A DNA stretch of 57,432 bases, from the NCBI GenBank assembly GCA_024434115.1, contig QMIT01000017.1:1-57432 (forward strand). Direction: 5' to 3'. The notes under the pieces were generated by a model. That model had not been told where the DNA came from. It saw only the letters and a list, made by a program, of their open reading frames with translations, and searched no databases. Each line of letters opens with the position of its first letter. Within the stretch, counting starts at the first letter, position 1. The position numbers were made by a program, and so were the translations under genes. Shown piece after piece: positions 19,632-27,745 of the stretch. The DNA is from Chloroflexota bacterium. Lineage in GTDB: Bacteria; Chloroflexota; Anaerolineae; Aggregatilineales; J027.

Positions 19632-20460
19632 CAGAACCACTCTCGTCTCGACGGATCCGGATTACTACGCGGTGGGTGGGGACTGGTATGCCCTGTCCTT
19701 GCCCAACGCTCCCAATCCATCACGCCTTTAAAGGTATGCAGTGAAAAAAACCACTGCTGTTCCGCTAGATACCGTTCCACTTCATCCGGATACGGCCCTT
19801 CACCTGCCCAGCCCCGCCGCTGCCACAAATCCATACCCGCCTTCAGTACCTCATCGTCAGCGGGCCACCAGAAATCCATCTGACCGTCTGCGGTGGTACC
19901 GGGCGGTTTGGTCGGTGGCGCGTCGCTTAACTCTTCGCGCTGGTTGAAGTCTTCGGCCCACCGGAGGATGCGCTCGTGCCATTCCCGGCGGCTGCGGGCA
20001 AAGGGCTATCCGGATCGTCCAGCGCCTCCAATTCTTCCTTCGTGCGCATGAAACGCGGACGGCGTTCGGTGGGGATCAACTCCTCAAGGCGATCATTGTG
20101 GGCATCGGCCCACAGATTCAGCACCCGTAGTTCTTGGGCTAGATAGCCCTGAAACGCCGCCAACAAGTCTTTTTCATCATGCCCTTGCCACCAATCCCGA
20201 AACGCCGCCAGTGAGCCTTGCACGTCGCCAAACTCAATGGCTTCGGTCATGGTGAACAAAAAGGCGAAGTTGCCGACATGCGCCAACGCATCTGGATCAC
20301 TCACCAGCGGACGTAAGGCGGCTTCCAGTACATCCACCGCCTTACGATTCTGAAAGGAGTTGGCCCGAAACCGGAAGATCACGCGCCCTTCCAAGACTGG
20401 CACGTTGTCAGTATATAGGGCGTCTAGGCCAATCTTGGCCTTGCCATTAACCTGCGGCAT
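19631..20460 (-). CDS. Tail assembly chaperone GT-type fusion made by -1 frameshift (276 aa)
   Basis: The first 154 codons (20460 to 19999) are read in frame 0, then the ribosome slips back one base at CCCTTTG (19999-20005) and reads on to the stop at 19631-19633. This adds 122 residues. The added part is well formed (ARSRREWHERILRWAEDFN, then MDFWWPADDEVLKAGMDLWQ), which argues that the -1 frame is coding. An in-frame ATG at 19879 could make the last 82 residues alone, but the coding pattern continues upstream of it to the slip site. A TAG just upstream of the slip site bounds the -1 frame. In lambda the equivalent GT product recruits the tape measure protein. Confidence 0.82.
19927..20460 (-). 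CDS. Tail assembly chaperone G-type protein, frame-0 product
   Basis: 177 residues, helical (EFGDVQGSLAAFRDWWQGHD), ending in a low-complexity Ser/Thr/Ala/Gly tail of 23 residues after the slip site. In siphoviruses this gene sits between the tail tube and tape measure genes, as here. The low-complexity end is what one expects when the reading frame after a shift site is under little constraint. The start overlaps the previous gene by 14 bases. Confidence 0.8.
   Translation of the reverse strand: MPQVNGKAKIGLDALYTDNVPVLEGRVIFRFRANSFQNRKAVDVLEAALRPLVSDPDALAHVGNFAFLFTMTEAIEFGDVQGSLAAFRDWWQGHDEKDLLAAFQGYLAQELRVLNLWADAHNDRLEELIPTERRPRFMRTKEELEALDDPDSPLPAAAGNGTSASSGGPKTSTSAKS
19956..20005 (-). 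promoter_or_regulatory. Programmed -1 ribosomal frameshift signal
   Basis: Slippery heptamer C-CCT-TTG in frame 0 at 20005-19999, an XXXYYYZ site. Six bases later a hairpin can form: GCCGCCGG (19992-19985) with CCGGTGGGC (19964-19956). It has eight pairs including one G-U, one bulged G and a loop of about 20 bases. The spacing is in the normal range for a stimulatory structure. Confidence 0.78.
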
Positions 20461-20734
20461 CCGGTTCGTCCTCCTCCAGCAGCGGCAGGGTAGGGAATTC
20501 GAGCGGGGTGCTGGGTGGGTGAGGGGTTGCCTCTGTCACCAGCGTCACCTGTAGCTCGCCGTCCTTACCGGGCGGGACGACCACAAAATAGCCGTTGCCC
20601 AAAGCGCGGGTGGTCAAACCGCCCTGCGAACGCTCATAGGGTTGGCCCAAGATATCCACCTGCGGCCATTCCCGCCCCTCAGGGGTGCGACGACCTACAC
20701 GCGGATCGTTAGGGGTCAGTTCAAAACTCGGCAT
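20447..20734 (-). CDS. Small hypothetical phage protein before tail chaperones
   Basis: 95 residues. The ATG at 20734 is preferred because GGAGG stands 8 bases upstream; a longer form from 20785 lacks one. It has many prolines and an acidic end (LPLLEEDEPDAAG), probably short and soluble. It lies between the tail tube and chaperone genes, so a tail-completion or tube-associated role is possible. No family recognised. Confidence 0.55.
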   Translation of the reverse strand: MPSFELTPNDPRVGRRTPEGREWPQVDILGQPYERSQGGLTTRALGNGYFVVVPPGKDGELQVTLVTEATPHPPSTPLEFPTLPLLEEDEPDAAG

Positions 20735-20802
20735 CTCACAATCCTCCACATGCTCAATTTCAGGCGAGAACACCCGCCATTCCATTTCTCAGACGACGGG
20801 CC

Positions 20803-21666
20803 TTAGGCTGCGGGCAAGCGATAGCGCGTGCCGTACAAGATCACCCCCCATGCCCCAGCGGCAGGTGGGGCGGTATAAACCACATCCCCCGTGGTGGTGC
20901 TGACACTGGTGGGCTGGGTTTCCGTGCCGTTGACAAAACTCCAGTTGTAGGCCGCCCCCGCCGTGACTTCGTTCGATACCGGCAGATACTGGGTGACAAA
21001 CGTGTCTTCATTGCCATCGCCCCGGAAGCTGGTGAGCGCAATGGGATAATCCGACTCCATAAAGTAATGGCCCAACAAGCCATCGTCGGGCAGGCTCATC
21101 GCCGCGGGGAACAACTGCCCAAAGATATTGCGGCCCACATCGGCGGGGATGTCGAAGTTGAATTCAATACTGACCTTCTGTTGGAAGGTCGGGTTGGTGA
21201 TGGACACATCGCCTTTGACAAAGGGGAACAGCCAGTGCAAGTATTTGGTCTGCACCGCCCCGCGCAGCATGGCCTCTTGGGTCAGGATGGCGATCATGTC
21301 CGGGGCATTGACGACGGCAGTATCCAAACTGTACTGGGGATAACGGCTGTTGCTGGTGGCATCCACCGCTGTATTGACGATGGCAACCGCTAAGTCTCGA
21401 TCCATCAAGTCACTGGTCAACTTCATTGAGTTGATGCGACGGCGACCATAGGTGCGGTAGCCCACATCTTTGTCGCCGGCTTGCCATGTCTGCGTGCCGG
21501 GGCTGGCCCGATTCATTTCATTGAGGCGACAGCCATCAATGCTCCACGAGTGACTCGTGCTGCCATTGACAAGGGCGGTGCCCTGTGATCCGGCAGCGTA
21601 GCCAGCTGAACTGCCGCGTTTGGCGAGGGTCAAGCGGTACGAGCCGCCTAACATGAGTTCGGTCAT
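20803..21666 (-). CDS. Probable major tail (tube) protein
   Basis: 287 residues, beta-rich, starting MTELMLGGSYRLTLAKRGSS after a strong GGAGGATGAA site. The C-terminal 60 residues (QPTSVSTTTGDVVYTAPPAA) resemble an Ig-like decoration domain as found at the end of many tail tube proteins. The position after the connector genes and before the chaperones is where the tube gene belongs. A strong ribosome binding site fits a highly made structural protein. Confidence 0.68.
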   Translation of the reverse strand: MTELMLGGSYRLTLAKRGSSAGYAAGSQGTALVNGSTSHSWSIDGCRLNEMNRASPGTQTWQAGDKDVGYRTYGRRRINSMKLTSDLMDRDLAVAIVNTAVDATSNSRYPQYSLDTAVVNAPDMIAILTQEAMLRGAVQTKYLHWLFPFVKGDVSITNPTFQQKVSIEFNFDIPADVGRNIFGQLFPAAMSLPDDGLLGHYFMESDYPIALTSFRGDGNEDTFVTQYLPVSNEVTAGAAYNWSFVNGTETQPTSVSTTTGDVVYTAPPAAGAWGVILYGTRYRLPAA

Positions 21667-21696
21667 TTCATCCTCCTGAGGGGGTGTCCCCTGTCA

Positions 21697-22221
21697 CTAA
21701 ACCCGACTGTGGGCAATGCCATATTTGAAAGTGCAGGCAACCGTCACCAGTACGGCCCAGAATTCGGGATATTTGGGGTCTTTGCTGACGGTGGTGATCT
21801 CCGACTCCCGAATGACCACCCCGCCACTCAAAAATCCCAGATCGTCGAGTGTGCTGGTGTGTAAACGGGGATGAGCCAAGTAGTAGTCGAGAATGGCCGC
21901 TTCGATGTCGGTGCCTTCGAGGGGGGTGGCTGACCCCATGCGTTCCTCCCCGTCTCGACTGAGGGCAAACGGTTTGACCAACGTGAAATGCACAAAGTTG
22001 CGCGTGAACTCGACCATGCCTGCCGACGTCTTGACGGCGAGTTGCCGTTGGGGTTCAACCCATGTCACGGGCAATTGGGCATGGGTCGGTTTCACCAAGT
22101 TGGGGGTGGTCATATAGACCGAGTCCGCCAACGGATAAAGCAACTCCGTGCCCAGCCGAATCTCACGGTTGCACAGTTGAAACCGCTCCAAAGCCAGCCG
22201 GGTGAAGTTGGGCAGACTCAT
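21697..22221 (-). CDS. Probable tail terminator / completion protein
   Basis: 174 residues, no motif that I can name. It sits immediately before the tail tube gene and after a gp10-like connector gene, where siphoviruses encode the tail terminator. The start overlaps the previous stop by 4 bases (GATGA). The assignment is positional only. Confidence 0.5.
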   Translation of the reverse strand: MSLPNFTRLALERFQLCNREIRLGTELLYPLADSVYMTTPNLVKPTHAQLPVTWVEPQRQLAVKTSAGMVEFTRNFVHFTLVKPFALSRDGEERMGSATPLEGTDIEAAILDYYLAHPRLHTSTLDDLGFLSGGVVIRESEITTVSKDPKYPEFWAVLVTVACTFKYGIAHSRV

Positions 22222-22742
22222 CGGCGCACCTGCCCTTCGATGAGATACCCCCGCACGGTGCGCCCGTATGCCCCACCGACCTGTTTGGCCATGCCCGGCA
22301 CTTGATCGCGCACATAGCGGTGCAGCTTGGGCCAGCCCGTGTTGAAGTGACCGGGCAACTGCCTGTCGGCGACGACATACGGCCCATAGGCAGCGATGCG
22401 ACGATCAATGGACACGGCCAACACAAACCCACGCGCCGAGAGTTGTTCTGGCTGGATGGTGGTGGCTTTGAGCAGCCTGAAGGTGCGGCGATAGGGCACG
22501 GCGATCCCGCCCTGACTGACCCGCCACCAGTAGTAACGACGCTGTTTGGTGGTGGCAAACCCAAACGGATAACGCGGGCCGTTGGGTGGATAAAAGTCTT
22601 TGGTGAGTGTCACGGCGCGGGCCGTCTGTTCGTTGATCCCGGTTTTCACCACCGGGTGGGCAAACACATCCACCGTGCGTTGAATGACTTGCTCGGCTGC
22701 ATCAAAATCTGCCTGTACGCCGTGTTGGTTGAGTTTAGTCAT
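22218..22742 (-). CDS. Probable neck/head-tail joining protein (HK97 gp10-like)
   Basis: 174 residues. The first part is helical (FDAAEQVIQRTVDVFAHPVV), followed by a basic, aromatic region (KQRRYYWWRVSQGGIAVPYR). This general form and the gene order suggest a gp10-like head-tail joining protein. It overlaps both neighbours by 4 bases. Confidence 0.5.
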   Translation of the reverse strand: MTKLNQHGVQADFDAAEQVIQRTVDVFAHPVVKTGINEQTARAVTLTKDFYPPNGPRYPFGFATTKQRRYYWWRVSQGGIAVPYRRTFRLLKATTIQPEQLSARGFVLAVSIDRRIAAYGPYVVADRQLPGHFNTGWPKLHRYVRDQVPGMAKQVGGAYGRTVRGYLIEGQVRR

Positions 22743-23215
22743 GGCTCGTCCCAGTCCCGAGGCTGCCAGCGGAAAGTGAACGTATCGTCCCGTTCGGGAT
22801 GACGCACGCTGCCAAAGAGCGGTTCATCTTCACTTTGGGGTGGTTGATCAGGCAGATACTGCTCCCCCCGCCGCAGCCGTGATAGAAAAGCCCGGTAATC
22901 TTCATGCCACGCCTTAACCGCTTCAGGCAAGGCATTCGGGCCATAGACTTGGGTGTAGAGCTTGTACGCCCCTTCCGTCTCAACATACCCGCGCAGCAAG
23001 TTCACACTGGCCGACCCGGTGGCAGGCACGACGGTATACCCTTCCGCCGCCAAGACCCCATTGATCTCGGCCTCGATCTGGTCGAGCGTAGCAAGGGCCT
23101 GCGCCAGCGTGGGTTCGGTGGTGGCATCCAGCGTGGTGATGTCGGTGTAATATTGCAGCCACTTGAGCACCCCGACGGGCACACCACTGCCATCCTGTTC
23201 GGCATAGGTCGGCAT
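22739..23215 (-). CDS. Probable head-tail connector (gp6-like)
   Basis: 158 residues with a helical N-terminal two thirds (LAQALATLDQIEAEINGVLA) and a polar C-terminal end. A small helical protein directly after the capsid genes is usually the connector (adaptor) that closes the portal. No specific signature seen. It starts 6 bases after the previous gene. Confidence 0.5.
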   Translation of the reverse strand: MPTYAEQDGSGVPVGVLKWLQYYTDITTLDATTEPTLAQALATLDQIEAEINGVLAAEGYTVVPATGSASVNLLRGYVETEGAYKLYTQVYGPNALPEAVKAWHEDYRAFLSRLRRGEQYLPDQPPQSEDEPLFGSVRHPERDDTFTFRWQPRDWDEP

Positions 23216-23221
23216 GGTGGG

Positions 23222-23701
23222 TTAACCCTTTTTCGACTTGGCGGTAGACGGCGATTGGGCGGCTTTGGGCAAGGGAGCCGCGCTGGGTGCTTCAGCCACA
23301 CCCGCTGGCCCGGCATCACCCCCAATGGATTCGGACGGCTCGACCTGCACACCTGTCGCCGCTGCGTCACTACCTACCCTCCCCGACGGCGGGGTCGCCG
23401 GACTCATCACCGCTGCCCACGGGGATGGCCCATCTCCGGCGTGTGGGTCAGCCGTCGCTACAGCCACCGTACTCGTCAGACTGGCGTTTCCCGCTTGACT
23501 CAGTGACGGCATTAACACGCCCTGTTCGGCGTTAGACGGCGTCTCCAACACCGAAGTCGCAGGCAGACGGCCCTGCGCACGTAAATAGACCTTGTTGGCC
23601 TGTTCAAAGGCCACATCCCACTGAAACTGACACTTGTGGCAGGTGAAGTCATCCCCCTGACGTTCGACCTTGTCACTGCCACAGTTGATACACATTGGCA
23701 T
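23222..23701 (-). CDS. Zinc-ribbon protein with Ala/Pro/Ser-rich tail
   Basis: 159 residues. The first 30 hold a zinc ribbon with two CxxC pairs (MPMCINCGSDKVERQG, then FTCHKCQFQW). The last 100 residues are low-complexity Ala, Pro, Ser, Gly and Thr, ending in a basic KSKKG. AAAGGA lies 10 bases upstream of the start. It is placed between the major capsid and connector genes; a virion-associated or nucleic-acid-binding accessory role is possible. Such a ribbon-plus-linker protein at this position is not one I can assign. Confidence 0.6.
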   Translation of the reverse strand: MPMCINCGSDKVERQGDDFTCHKCQFQWDVAFEQANKVYLRAQGRLPATSVLETPSNAEQGVLMPSLSQAGNASLTSTVAVATADPHAGDGPSPWAAVMSPATPPSGRVGSDAAATGVQVEPSESIGGDAGPAGVAEAPSAAPLPKAAQSPSTAKSKKG

Positions 23702-23776
23702 GGTGGTTGTTCCTTTCTCGCCGTCGGCAAAACGGCGAATACTCGTCTCAATACTTGGCGCTTGTTTAGACCACGC

Positions 23777-25045
23777 CTAACTCGCGGTCGTGCCGTCGCT
23801 CCACCAGCAGCCTTTCCACCCACCCGTCGGGTTGGTGTGGGCACCGCCCAAGAAATGGCGGACTTTGTAAGCCAGTGAGTCGTCTTCAAAACTGCCATCG
23901 GCGGGGTTTTCGCTGCCACTGCCCACGCGCACCGCATTGGGCGAACGCATGAAGACTTGCGGCTCTTCCATGCCGGCAAGGAAGGCGTATTCCACGGCGT
24001 GCAGCCGCGCCGGATCGGAGAACAGATACCAACTGGTGTTGCCGTTGATTGGGTCAAGGATCGGGATCATGGGATCCACCACAATCTGGAGTTCACCCGC
24101 CAGCACATTGGTCGTACCCGCCAGTGTCACCGTGCTGCCGCCGGAGAGGGTCAAGACACCGAGTTCCCGGAAGGCTTTAATGCGCAGCGAGGGCGGCACC
24201 ACCAGATAGATCGGCGTGTTGTTGAGCGGATTGTTGCCATCCCCGGTGAAGACGACCATCGCATTAACCGCGGCTTCGATGTTGGTGATGGTCAGCAGAG
24301 CGGTGCCACGATTGTTCATGTTGGCCCCACGCGCTGACTGGAAGAGCACCCCATTGGCGACGTACAGGGCCGAGACCAAAAACATCTCGGTTTGGATGGC
24401 ATCTTGGGCCATCTCATCCGGCAGATCGGCAAAGGCTTGGGTGTCGTCGTTGACGATCATCTCCAGCGTGATGCGGTACTTCTTGCCATACTTGGAGATG
24501 GCATAGGTGAAACTGGATTCACTCAGCGCATCTTCGGGGTAGTCATTACCTTCGGCCACCTGCGTCAGACGGCTGCCGCCATGTCGTCGCACCCCACCCA
24601 CACTGCGGAAGTTGGGCACGACCCGGCGGCGGGTGAACTGGCGATAGGTGGGGGCATAGGTGGCATAACGGGTTAACACCAGCCGATCCAGCGTGTCACC
24701 CAGCAGGACGGGGAAGTCGGCTCGCATCATGCTTTCCTGAAACCAGCCGCGCAAACCCCGCCGTCCAGCGATAACGGCCTTATACCCTGTCGCCACTTCA
24801 GCCAGTCGCATGGCATACTGCGGGGACATCTGGCGCTGGGGTTGGAAGTGATAACCCTCTCCCGCCAGCAGGATCTGGGGGTCAAGCTGCTCCCCCTGAT
24901 ACCGTCCCAGTTCTTCCAAGGGAGCAACGCCAGCAGGTTCACTACTCTCTTGGATTCCTTGCGCCGCAGCAGGTACGGCTTCGGCGGCGTGGGTGGCGGT
25001 TTCAATAATGCCTTCGATGGCATCCATCAAGACGGTGTCCGGCAT
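23777..25045 (-). CDS. Major capsid protein (HK97 fold, Mu-like family)
   Basis: 422 residues from the ATG at 25045 (GGAG 9 bases upstream). The N-terminal 60 or so residues are Ala/Glu-rich, then a strongly conserved-looking core begins: long N-arm, VRRHGGSRLTQVAEGNDYPE, ISKYGKKYRITLEMIVNDD and a Glu/Ala-rich spine helix. It ends with ADGSFEDDSLAYKVRHFLGG. This is the pattern of Mu-type HK97-fold capsid proteins. The neighbours (decoration protein and protease/scaffold upstream, connectors downstream) fit. It forms the shell of the particle. Confidence 0.8.
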   Translation of the reverse strand: MPDTVLMDAIEGIIETATHAAEAVPAAAQGIQESSEPAGVAPLEELGRYQGEQLDPQILLAGEGYHFQPQRQMSPQYAMRLAEVATGYKAVIAGRRGLRGWFQESMMRADFPVLLGDTLDRLVLTRYATYAPTYRQFTRRRVVPNFRSVGGVRRHGGSRLTQVAEGNDYPEDALSESSFTYAISKYGKKYRITLEMIVNDDTQAFADLPDEMAQDAIQTEMFLVSALYVANGVLFQSARGANMNNRGTALLTITNIEAAVNAMVVFTGDGNNPLNNTPIYLVVPPSLRIKAFRELGVLTLSGGSTVTLAGTTNVLAGELQIVVDPMIPILDPINGNTSWYLFSDPARLHAVEYAFLAGMEEPQVFMRSPNAVRVGSGSENPADGSFEDDSLAYKVRHFLGGAHTNPTGGWKGCWWSDGTTAS

Positions 25046-25118
25046 CTCCAAAGACTCCTTTACTCAAAACGAACGATCCAAACACAACCAGCCGTACTTA
25101 AGACGGCGGTTGAAAAGG

Positions 25119-25478
25119 TTAACTAGCGATGAGGGCCACTTGAATGGCGGTAGTGGCGCCGGACGTGACCGCCCCAAGCGCGTACCCGATCAGCACGCCA
25201 TTGGTGGCGTCGCGGTTGTACTGGGTGCCGTCTTTGTAAATCTTGTGGCCGACGGCGACTGCGACGTTTCCGGCATTGTCGGCCCCGGTCACAGGCAGTT
25301 CGACGACCAGACCCACGCCCGGTAGCACACCACTGGCTTGGTTGGCGCTGTCACTGTTTTCCAGCAAAAAGACGGGCATCTGGTTGAGCAAAATCACACT
25401 GCCTTTGCTCTGACTGGCCCCAACCGCCAGTTTCAGGCGCACATTGCTGTTGCGGTCATACTTCACATTGGTTGCCAT
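25119..25478 (-). CDS. Capsid decoration protein, DUF2190-like
   Basis: 119 residues, all beta. It ends VLIGYALGAVTSGATTAIQV, the DUF2190 signature, and has GHKIYKDGTQYNRD before it. These small proteins are encoded next to the major capsid gene and trim or stabilise the shell. AAAGGAAA lies about 10 bases upstream of the ATG. Confidence 0.75.
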   Translation of the reverse strand: MATNVKYDRNSNVRLKLAVGASQSKGSVILLNQMPVFLLENSDSANQASGVLPGVGLVVELPVTGADNAGNVAVAVGHKIYKDGTQYNRDATNGVLIGYALGAVTSGATTAIQVALIAS

Positions 25479-25565
25479 AACTGAATTGTTTCCTTTCTCG
25501 ACTTCATGAACTCGGTTTCCAACCGTCGTATTGTTGAGAACGACGGCTGGGGAATGAAAGGTGAC

Positions 25566-27020
25566 TTAGACGGCGTGCCGACCACGCACGGCCACCCCTA
25601 AGAGTGCATCTGGTACGAGGCCTTTGAAGGCTTCGGTCAGCAGGTTTTCGACGGTCTTCTCTTCACCAAAGGGGGCGTGCAATCCAGTCACCACCCCATG
25701 CGGCAGGACTTGGGCGAGATAGGCTTTTTCGGCCTCCACTAATCCCGCCAAGGCCGTCTGGAGTTGTTCCGGGCTTTGGGGACTGCCGTGGGTGCTGTAG
25801 GCTTCAATGAGTGACTTGGCTTGTTCCACGAGGCGCTGACGGCTGGGGGTGGGCAGGGTCGAATCCCGCAGCAGGCGTTGGAGGTGCAGCCCACCTTCCA
25901 GCGAACGGGCTTGGCGGAAGAGCCGGGTGTTTTCTTCGAGCAACTGCCGCTGCGATTCCCGCAGCAGCAGGATTTCAGCCGACGGCTCGGCTTCTTGCAC
26001 CGGGATCACTCGACTAGTGGTCTCGACCGAAACAGCAGCGACGGGATCGGGTGAAGGGGCAGTGTTGCCGTCCGCTGTCGCTTCGTTTGTTTCCGTCTCG
26101 CGCAGGCTCTCGGCTAAGTCTACATAACCACCCGCCGCACCCACCGTCACCAAATCCACTGAGGTATGCGGATGGGCAAGGAAACGCTCCACGACAAACA
26201 TGCCATCGCCATTGCGCCGCCCTGAGCCTTGGGCACGGATAGACAAATCTCCCAAGATACCTTCTTTGATCTTGGTGCGTAACCCGGTTTCCGACTCAGA
26301 AATGATGAGGGGGGCACGGAGGGCCGGTTCGCCGTGTTTGTCCTGTCCGACATAGGCTTGCCCCAAACGTCCGACCACATCCCGCACCGAGCGTTCAGGC
26401 CGTTGGGTTTCTTCGACGGAGGTGGGATGATCGGCAAAGACCGGACGACCCGTAAAGATCGGGATGCCGGAGTGCAGGGCGGCTTCGGTGTAGAGCCGTC
26501 CATTGGCGGATTCGCCTTGCACGATGATGACGGCTTCGGTCTTTTTGCCCACCGCCTCCAAAAACCCGGTGAAGGACTCTTCGACCGTGGTAATCTCGGC
26601 TGCGTTTTCCACTCCAACAACTTCGACTGATGGGCTTGGCTCAGGGGTCGGTGCGGGGGTGGCGGCTTCCACTGGCGACGTGTCTGGTGTTGCGAGTTGG
26701 ACAGGGGTTGTCTGAACCGTTTCGGTGGCTGCGGTGGGACTCGTTTCTGTCGCTGCCGTCACCGGGACATAATCCAGTGTGTAGGATGCCCACTGCTCAC
26801 GTGGCGCAAAGGTCACAGCGCTGTCCTCTAGTGTATAGGGCACACGCCAATACTTGGGATTGGCATAGTCGCCGTATTTGACAAAGGCGGCTTCGGGGAA
26901 GACATCACACACATACGACCAGACCTCCGGACTTTCACCGCGTAAGGCCTGCCATGCCGTTTGTACCCGCTCGATCCGATCATCCAGCGAACCGCCGGAT
27001 TCTTGAACATTGACTAACAT
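25566..27020 (-). CDS. Prohead protease/scaffold fusion
   Basis: 484 residues from the ATG at 27020, chosen for the GGAGG 7 bases upstream. Residues 1-85 form an N-terminal domain, 90-135 are a Thr/Pro/Glu-rich linker, and 145-320 match a Mu gpI-type protease (NGRLYTEAALHSG, then His198 in FADHPTS and Ser260 in LGDLSIRAQGSG as candidate catalytic residues). The C-terminal third is a helical scaffold (EILLLRESQRQLLEENTRLF). Such protease-scaffold fusions cut themselves and the capsid protein during assembly. It overlaps the minor head gene by 7 bases. Confidence 0.75.
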   Translation of the reverse strand: MLVNVQESGGSLDDRIERVQTAWQALRGESPEVWSYVCDVFPEAAFVKYGDYANPKYWRVPYTLEDSAVTFAPREQWASYTLDYVPVTAATETSPTAATETVQTTPVQLATPDTSPVEAATPAPTPEPSPSVEVVGVENAAEITTVEESFTGFLEAVGKKTEAVIIVQGESANGRLYTEAALHSGIPIFTGRPVFADHPTSVEETQRPERSVRDVVGRLGQAYVGQDKHGEPALRAPLIISESETGLRTKIKEGILGDLSIRAQGSGRRNGDGMFVVERFLAHPHTSVDLVTVGAAGGYVDLAESLRETETNEATADGNTAPSPDPVAAVSVETTSRVIPVQEAEPSAEILLLRESQRQLLEENTRLFRQARSLEGGLHLQRLLRDSTLPTPSRQRLVEQAKSLIEAYSTHGSPQSPEQLQTALAGLVEAEKAYLAQVLPHGVVTGLHAPFGEEKTVENLLTEAFKGLVPDALLGVAVRGRHAV

Positions 27021-27745
27021 GGATTTACCTCCACTCGTGTTAAGGGATGACACAGGCCATAGATCGCATACAACTCGGTGCTGACTGGATTGAGCGTCGG
27101 TGTCTCCAGCAAGAGCAGTTCAATGCCCTGTGCCAGATCACTCTCTTGGGTACCTGCCGTCGCCAGTCGCAGGGGATTCCATGTGCGGGCCAGTGTCAGA
27201 CAGTCTTCACAGTGTTCCGCCGGGGAGAGTTGCCACCACACCAGCGTGGCAACCACCGCACCCCCGTCACCATATTCGTACTGGACACGCAGACGGCACT
27301 TGCAGTTGCCCCGACAGGCGGTCTGACCGTCACGGGGATACTGGGGCAGGCGCACCGGAATGGCACTTTTCCAGAAGATGGCTTGGGTGCTTTTGGCATA
27401 CAACTTGGCTCGCGGGACGGCAAAATCCAGTGATTTGCCTTGCTGGGCGGCGGCATCAAGGGCATGGGCAAACTTGCTCAGATACTGGTACTGACTGCGC
27501 AGTTCCGGCCCCAGTGCCAAATAGTCGGTGGGGTTGACATTGGCGGGGTCGCCGCCTTTACCCGTGAGGTACTGCTCCAAGGCCGAACGGCGCAGTTCCT
27601 CCCGCATGGCGAGCTGCCAGTCCTGCAAACTGATCTGGCCGTCCACGAGCTGCTGGGTGAGCGCGGCCATGCGGCGTTCACTCACCAGTCGCAGGGCGTT
27701 GGCATACCGACGGCGATCCTCGGCGTTTTGCATCGGGTCAGGCAT
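27014..27745 (-). CDS. Minor head protein, Mu gpF / SPP1 gp7-like
   Basis: 243 residues from the ATG at 27745, preceded by GGAGG and overlapping the portal stop. The first part is helical (MAALTQQLVDGQISLQDWQL), followed by a Cys-rich part (CRGNCKCRLRV, then HCEDCLTLARTWNPL), which resembles the conserved Cys pattern of Mu gpF-type head proteins. It lies directly after the portal gene, as in Mu and SPP1, where it binds the portal and helps start capsid assembly or DNA ejection. Confidence 0.68.
   Translation of the reverse strand: MPDPMQNAEDRRRYANALRLVSERRMAALTQQLVDGQISLQDWQLAMREELRRSALEQYLTGKGGDPANVNPTDYLALGPELRSQYQYLSKFAHALDAAAQQGKSLDFAVPRAKLYAKSTQAIFWKSAIPVRLPQYPRDGQTACRGNCKCRLRVQYEYGDGGAVVATLVWWQLSPAEHCEDCLTLARTWNPLRLATAGTQESDLAQGIELLLLETPTLNPVSTELYAIYGLCHPLTRVEVNPC

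Noticed and set aside
19631..19879. Independent 82-residue gene
   Set aside because: Protein-like sequence in the same frame continues upstream to the slippery site; it is better explained as the end of a frameshift product.
20447..20785. Longer start at 20785 for the small gene before the chaperones
   Set aside because: No ribosome binding site, while the ATG at 20734 has GGAGG at good distance.
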